Assembly (NCBI GenBank): GCA_947474005.1
Contig: CANJHI010000045.1
Location: forward strand, 1 to 33,118
Reading direction: 5' to 3'
Length of the DNA: 33,118 bases
Source: Alphaproteobacteria bacterium
Lineage (GTDB): Bacteria > Pseudomonadota > Alphaproteobacteria > Reyranellales > Reyranellaceae
The notes beneath the pieces were generated by a model. That model had not been told where the DNA came from and did no database searches. It saw only the letters and a list, made by a program, of their open reading frames with translations. The translations under genes were made by a program, and so were the position numbers. How positions within the stretch are numbered: the first letter of the stretch is position 1; each line of letters begins with the position of its first letter. Positions 30,912-33,118 of the stretch are shown here, piece by piece.

Positions 30912-33118
30912 ATGGTCCAGTTCGACAAGCTCCGGCTCTCCGGCTTCAAGTCCTTCGTCGACCCGACGGAGCTCGTCATCGAGTCCGGCATGACCGGCAT
31001 CGTCGGCCCCAACGGCTGCGGCAAGTCGAACCTTGTCGAAGCGCTCAAGTGGGTGATGGGCGAGACCTCGGCCAAGCAGATGCGCGGCAGCGAGATGGAG
31101 GACGTCATCTTCGCCGGCGCCGGCACCCGTCCGGCGCGCAACATCGCCGAAGTGATGCTGTCTCTCGACAACAAGACCCGCACTGCGCCGGCGATGGTGA
31201 ACGACACCGACCAGCTCGACGTCGTGCGCCGCATCGAGCGCGGCCATGGCTCGGCCTATTCGGTGAACGGCCGCGATATCCGCGCCCGCGATGTGCAGAC
31301 GCTGTTTGCCGATGCCGCGACCGGCTCGCGCTCGACGGCCATGGTTAGCCAGGGCCGCATCGGCGCGATTATCAACGCCAAGCCCGCCGACCGCCGCACC
31401 ATCATCGACGAAGCCGCCGGCATCACCGGCCTCTATGCCCGCCGCCACGAGGCCGAACTGCGCCTGCGCGCCGCCGAGCAGAACCTGGCCCGCGTGCAGG
31501 ACGTCCTCGTCGCCCTCGAGGAGCAGCACAAGGGCCTCAAGCGCCAGGCGCGACAGGCCAGCCGCTATCGCAATCTCTCCGATCATATTCGCCGCGCCGA
31601 AGCGGCCGTTCTGGCGCTGAAGCTCGCCAGTGCGGAAAGCGATCTCGCCAACTCGGGCGAGCGCCTGCGCGAGGCCGAAGCCCTGGTCGCCGATCTCACG
31701 CGCCTGGTCGGTCTTGCCACCACGGCGCAGGCCGAGGCCGCGACCTCGCTGCCGCCGCTGCGCAACGACGAAGCCGCTGCGGCGGCTGCCCTTCAGCGCC
31801 TGCGCGTGGCGCACGATGCCCTCACCGCCGAGGCCGAGCGCGTGGCGCAGGCCCAGCAGGAGGCCGAGACCCGCCTGCGGCAGACCGATTCCGACCTCGA
31901 GCGCGAGCGTGGCCGCAAGGGCGACGCCGAAGCCGCGATCACCGATCTCGATGGCCAGCGCGGCCGCCTGGAGCAGGAGCGCGTGGGCGAAGAGGATCGC
32001 GCAACATCGGCCCGCGCGGCCCGCGATACCGCCCAGACCGATACCGCCGCGGCCGAGGCTGGGCATGATCGCCTGACGCGGCAGATCGCCGACGACGAGG
32101 CACTGCGCCAGAGCGTCGGTCGCGAGATCGCCGAATTGCAGGATCGCCTGCGCCGGATGTCGGTGCGGTGCGACGAAGTCACCGCCCAGCGGCACCAGGT
32201 CGAAACCGAACTCGCGGGCCTGCCGGCGCTGGCCGAGGTCGAGGCCGCGCTCGAAGCTGCTCGTGCAGCGTTCGAGACGGCCCGGCGCGAAGGCCAGGAG
32301 GCGATCGAGAACGCCCGTGAGGCGGCGCGCTACGAATCCGATGCGGCGCGGATGGCGGTGGCCAAGGCCGAAGCCGAACGCATCGACATGGAGCGCGCGC
32401 GCGCGGCCGAACGTCAGGCCGCCGAGGCGAGCCACGCCACGGCCGCCGAGATCGTGCAGAAGACCAACGCGCGGCTGACCAAGCTCAGGGCGGAAGAGGC
32501 GGGTGTCGCCGCGGCGCTGAAGTCGGCGGCGAATTCGCTTTGGCCGCCGCTGCTCGACGCGCTCACCGTCGAGCCCGGCTTCGAGAAGGCGCTGGGTGCC
32601 GCATTCGGCGACGAACTGGAAGCCTCGTCCGATCGTGGCGCGCCGGTTCATTGGCTGCCGCTGGAGCCGCTCGCCGATGCGCCTGAACTGCCGGAAGGCG
32701 CGACGCCGCTCGGCGCCCATGTTGCGGCACTGCCGGAACTGGCGCGTCGCATCGCCTTCATCGGTCTCGTTACCGACGATGCCACCGGCGAGATGCTGCA
32801 GCCGGCCCTGAAGCCCGGCCAGCAGCTCGTTACCAACGAAGGCGCGGTGTGGCGCTGGGACGGATACACGATGCGCGCCGGCGCCCCCTCGACGGCCGCA
32901 GTACGTCTCAGCCAGCGCAATCGGCTGGCGGAGCTCCGTCAGCAGATCGACGGCGTGGTTGCCGAACAGACCGTTGAACAGGCGCGCGTCGACGCCGAAA
33001 CGGTCTGGCTCGCCGCCGCCCGCGGTGCCGAACGGACCTGCGTCGAGCAGGCCCGCCAGCACGAACGCGATGTGGCCGCGGCCGCACGGCGCAAGACCGA
33101 GGATGCGGGCGAAGCAAC
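30912..33118 (+). CDS. smc: Chromosome segregation ATPase SMC, N-terminal two-thirds (runs off window)
   Basis: At least 735 residues are encoded; the 3' end is beyond the window. ATG 30912 opens MVQFDKLRLSGFKSFVDPTE, the SMC start. Walker A is GPNGCGKSN (32-40), followed by the Q-loop region SQGRIGAIINAKPADRRTIIDEAAGI. A long coiled coil rich in Ala, Glu and Arg follows from ~165. The hinge domain is at about 540-665 (GFEKALGAAFGDELEASSD and WRWDGYTMRAGAPSTAAVRL), and the return coiled coil begins after it. SMC with ScpAB compacts and separates chromosomes. Its position after dsbA is the standard alphaproteobacterial order. A long antisense frame covers it but is spurious. Confidence 0.95.
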   Translation, partial: MVQFDKLRLSGFKSFVDPTELVIESGMTGIVGPNGCGKSNLVEALKWVMGETSAKQMRGSEMEDVIFAGAGTRPARNIAEVMLSLDNKTRTAPAMVNDTDQLDVVRRIERGHGSAYSVNGRDIRARDVQTLFADAATGSRSTAMVSQGRIGAIINAKPADRRTIIDEAAGITGLYARRHEAELRLRAAEQNLARVQDVLVALEEQHKGLKRQARQASRYRNLSDHIRRAEAAVLALKLASAESDLANSGERLREAEALVADLTRLVGLATTAQAEAATSLPPLRNDEAAAAAALQRLRVAHDALTAEAERVAQAQQEAETRLRQTDSDLERERGRKGDAEAAITDLDGQRGRLEQERVGEEDRATSARAARDTAQTDTAAAEAGHDRLTRQIADDEALRQSVGREIAELQDRLRRMSVRCDEVTAQRHQVETELAGLPALAEVEAALEAARAAFETARREGQEAIENAREAARYESDAARMAVAKAEAERIDMERARAAERQAAEASHATAAEIVQKTNARLTKLRAEEAGVAAALKSAANSLWPPLLDALTVEPGFEKALGAAFGDELEASSDRGAPVHWLPLEPLADAPELPEGATPLGAHVAALPELARRIAFIGLVTDDATGEMLQPALKPGQQLVTNEGAVWRWDGYTMRAGAPSTAAVRLSQRNRLAELRQQIDGVVAEQTVEQARVDAETVWLAAARGAERTCVEQARQHERDVAAAARRKTEDAGEA

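Noticed and set aside
30084..33062. 992-residue open frame on the minus strand over smc
   Set aside because: Lies wholly antisense to SMC, which has Walker A, coiled coil and hinge in the + frame. High GC removes stop codons from the opposite frame.

Overview
The window is GC-rich, densely coding DNA, apparently a chromosomal segment of an alphaproteobacterium. Lineage markers are a split F0 operon with paired b and b' subunits and AtpI (atpI-B-E-F'-F), a CcrM GANTC methyltransferase next to rnhB, a direct-repeat LexA box (GTTC-N7-GTTC), and the mutY / DUF721 / dsbA / smc neighbourhood. The general flavour (many CoA-transferase, Bug-type binding-protein, LysR and glutathione-transferase genes) would fit an environmental Rhodospirillales-like or Reyranella-like organism, but the genus is a guess. 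I saw no rRNA, tRNA or CRISPR array.

Layout. 1-430: decayed toxin gene and another fragment. 429-1496: luciferase-like oxidoreductase, convergent with the F0 ATP synthase operon (4048 down to 1539, with a promoter at 4108-4136 and a terminator at 1457-1487). 4166-6382: a cupin fused to four rhodanese domains. 6457-8304: lytic transglycosylase, followed by a beheaded PIN toxin. 8678-10449: a two-gene operon of a class III CoA-transferase and a Gln-type 3-mercaptopropionate dioxygenase. 10535-14430: cupin, moaB, kinase-like protein, GNAT, and a LexA-box-preceded radical SAM gene. 14437-14924: a GIY-YIG nuclease gene bracketed by copies of a 47-bp repeat. 14942-18827: nucleotidyltransferase, rnhB, VOC, GST, ccrM, VOC. 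18876-19531: vapBC. 19625-24627: two LysR regulators with divergent targets (aldo/keto reductase; Bug-type binding protein plus tartrate dehydrogenase). 24708-27206: GMC oxidoreductase and a nicotinamidase, both with Tat-like leaders. 27516-27987: a gene-free stretch with a TGTSACA motif array. 27988-33118: mutY, a DUF721-DsbA in-frame fusion, a second DsbA, and the first part of smc.

How the genes fit together. The F0 genes form one translationally coupled unit. The CoA-transferase/dioxygenase pair would convert 3-mercaptopropionate to 3-sulfinopropionate and then its CoA thioester; the nearby cupin-rhodanese fusion may also handle thiols or sulfane sulfur, so the left third has a sulfur-metabolism theme. 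The ccrM start region carries four GANTC sites, suggesting methylation-based self-control. The tartrate dehydrogenase, solute-binding protein and divergent LysR gene look like a small regulated uptake/catabolism unit.

The most notable items are the cupin/tetra-rhodanese fusion, the repeat-bracketed GIY-YIG gene, the DUF721-DsbA fusion, the SOS box before the radical SAM gene, the GANTC cluster at ccrM, and the unexplained TGTSACA array between convergent genes.
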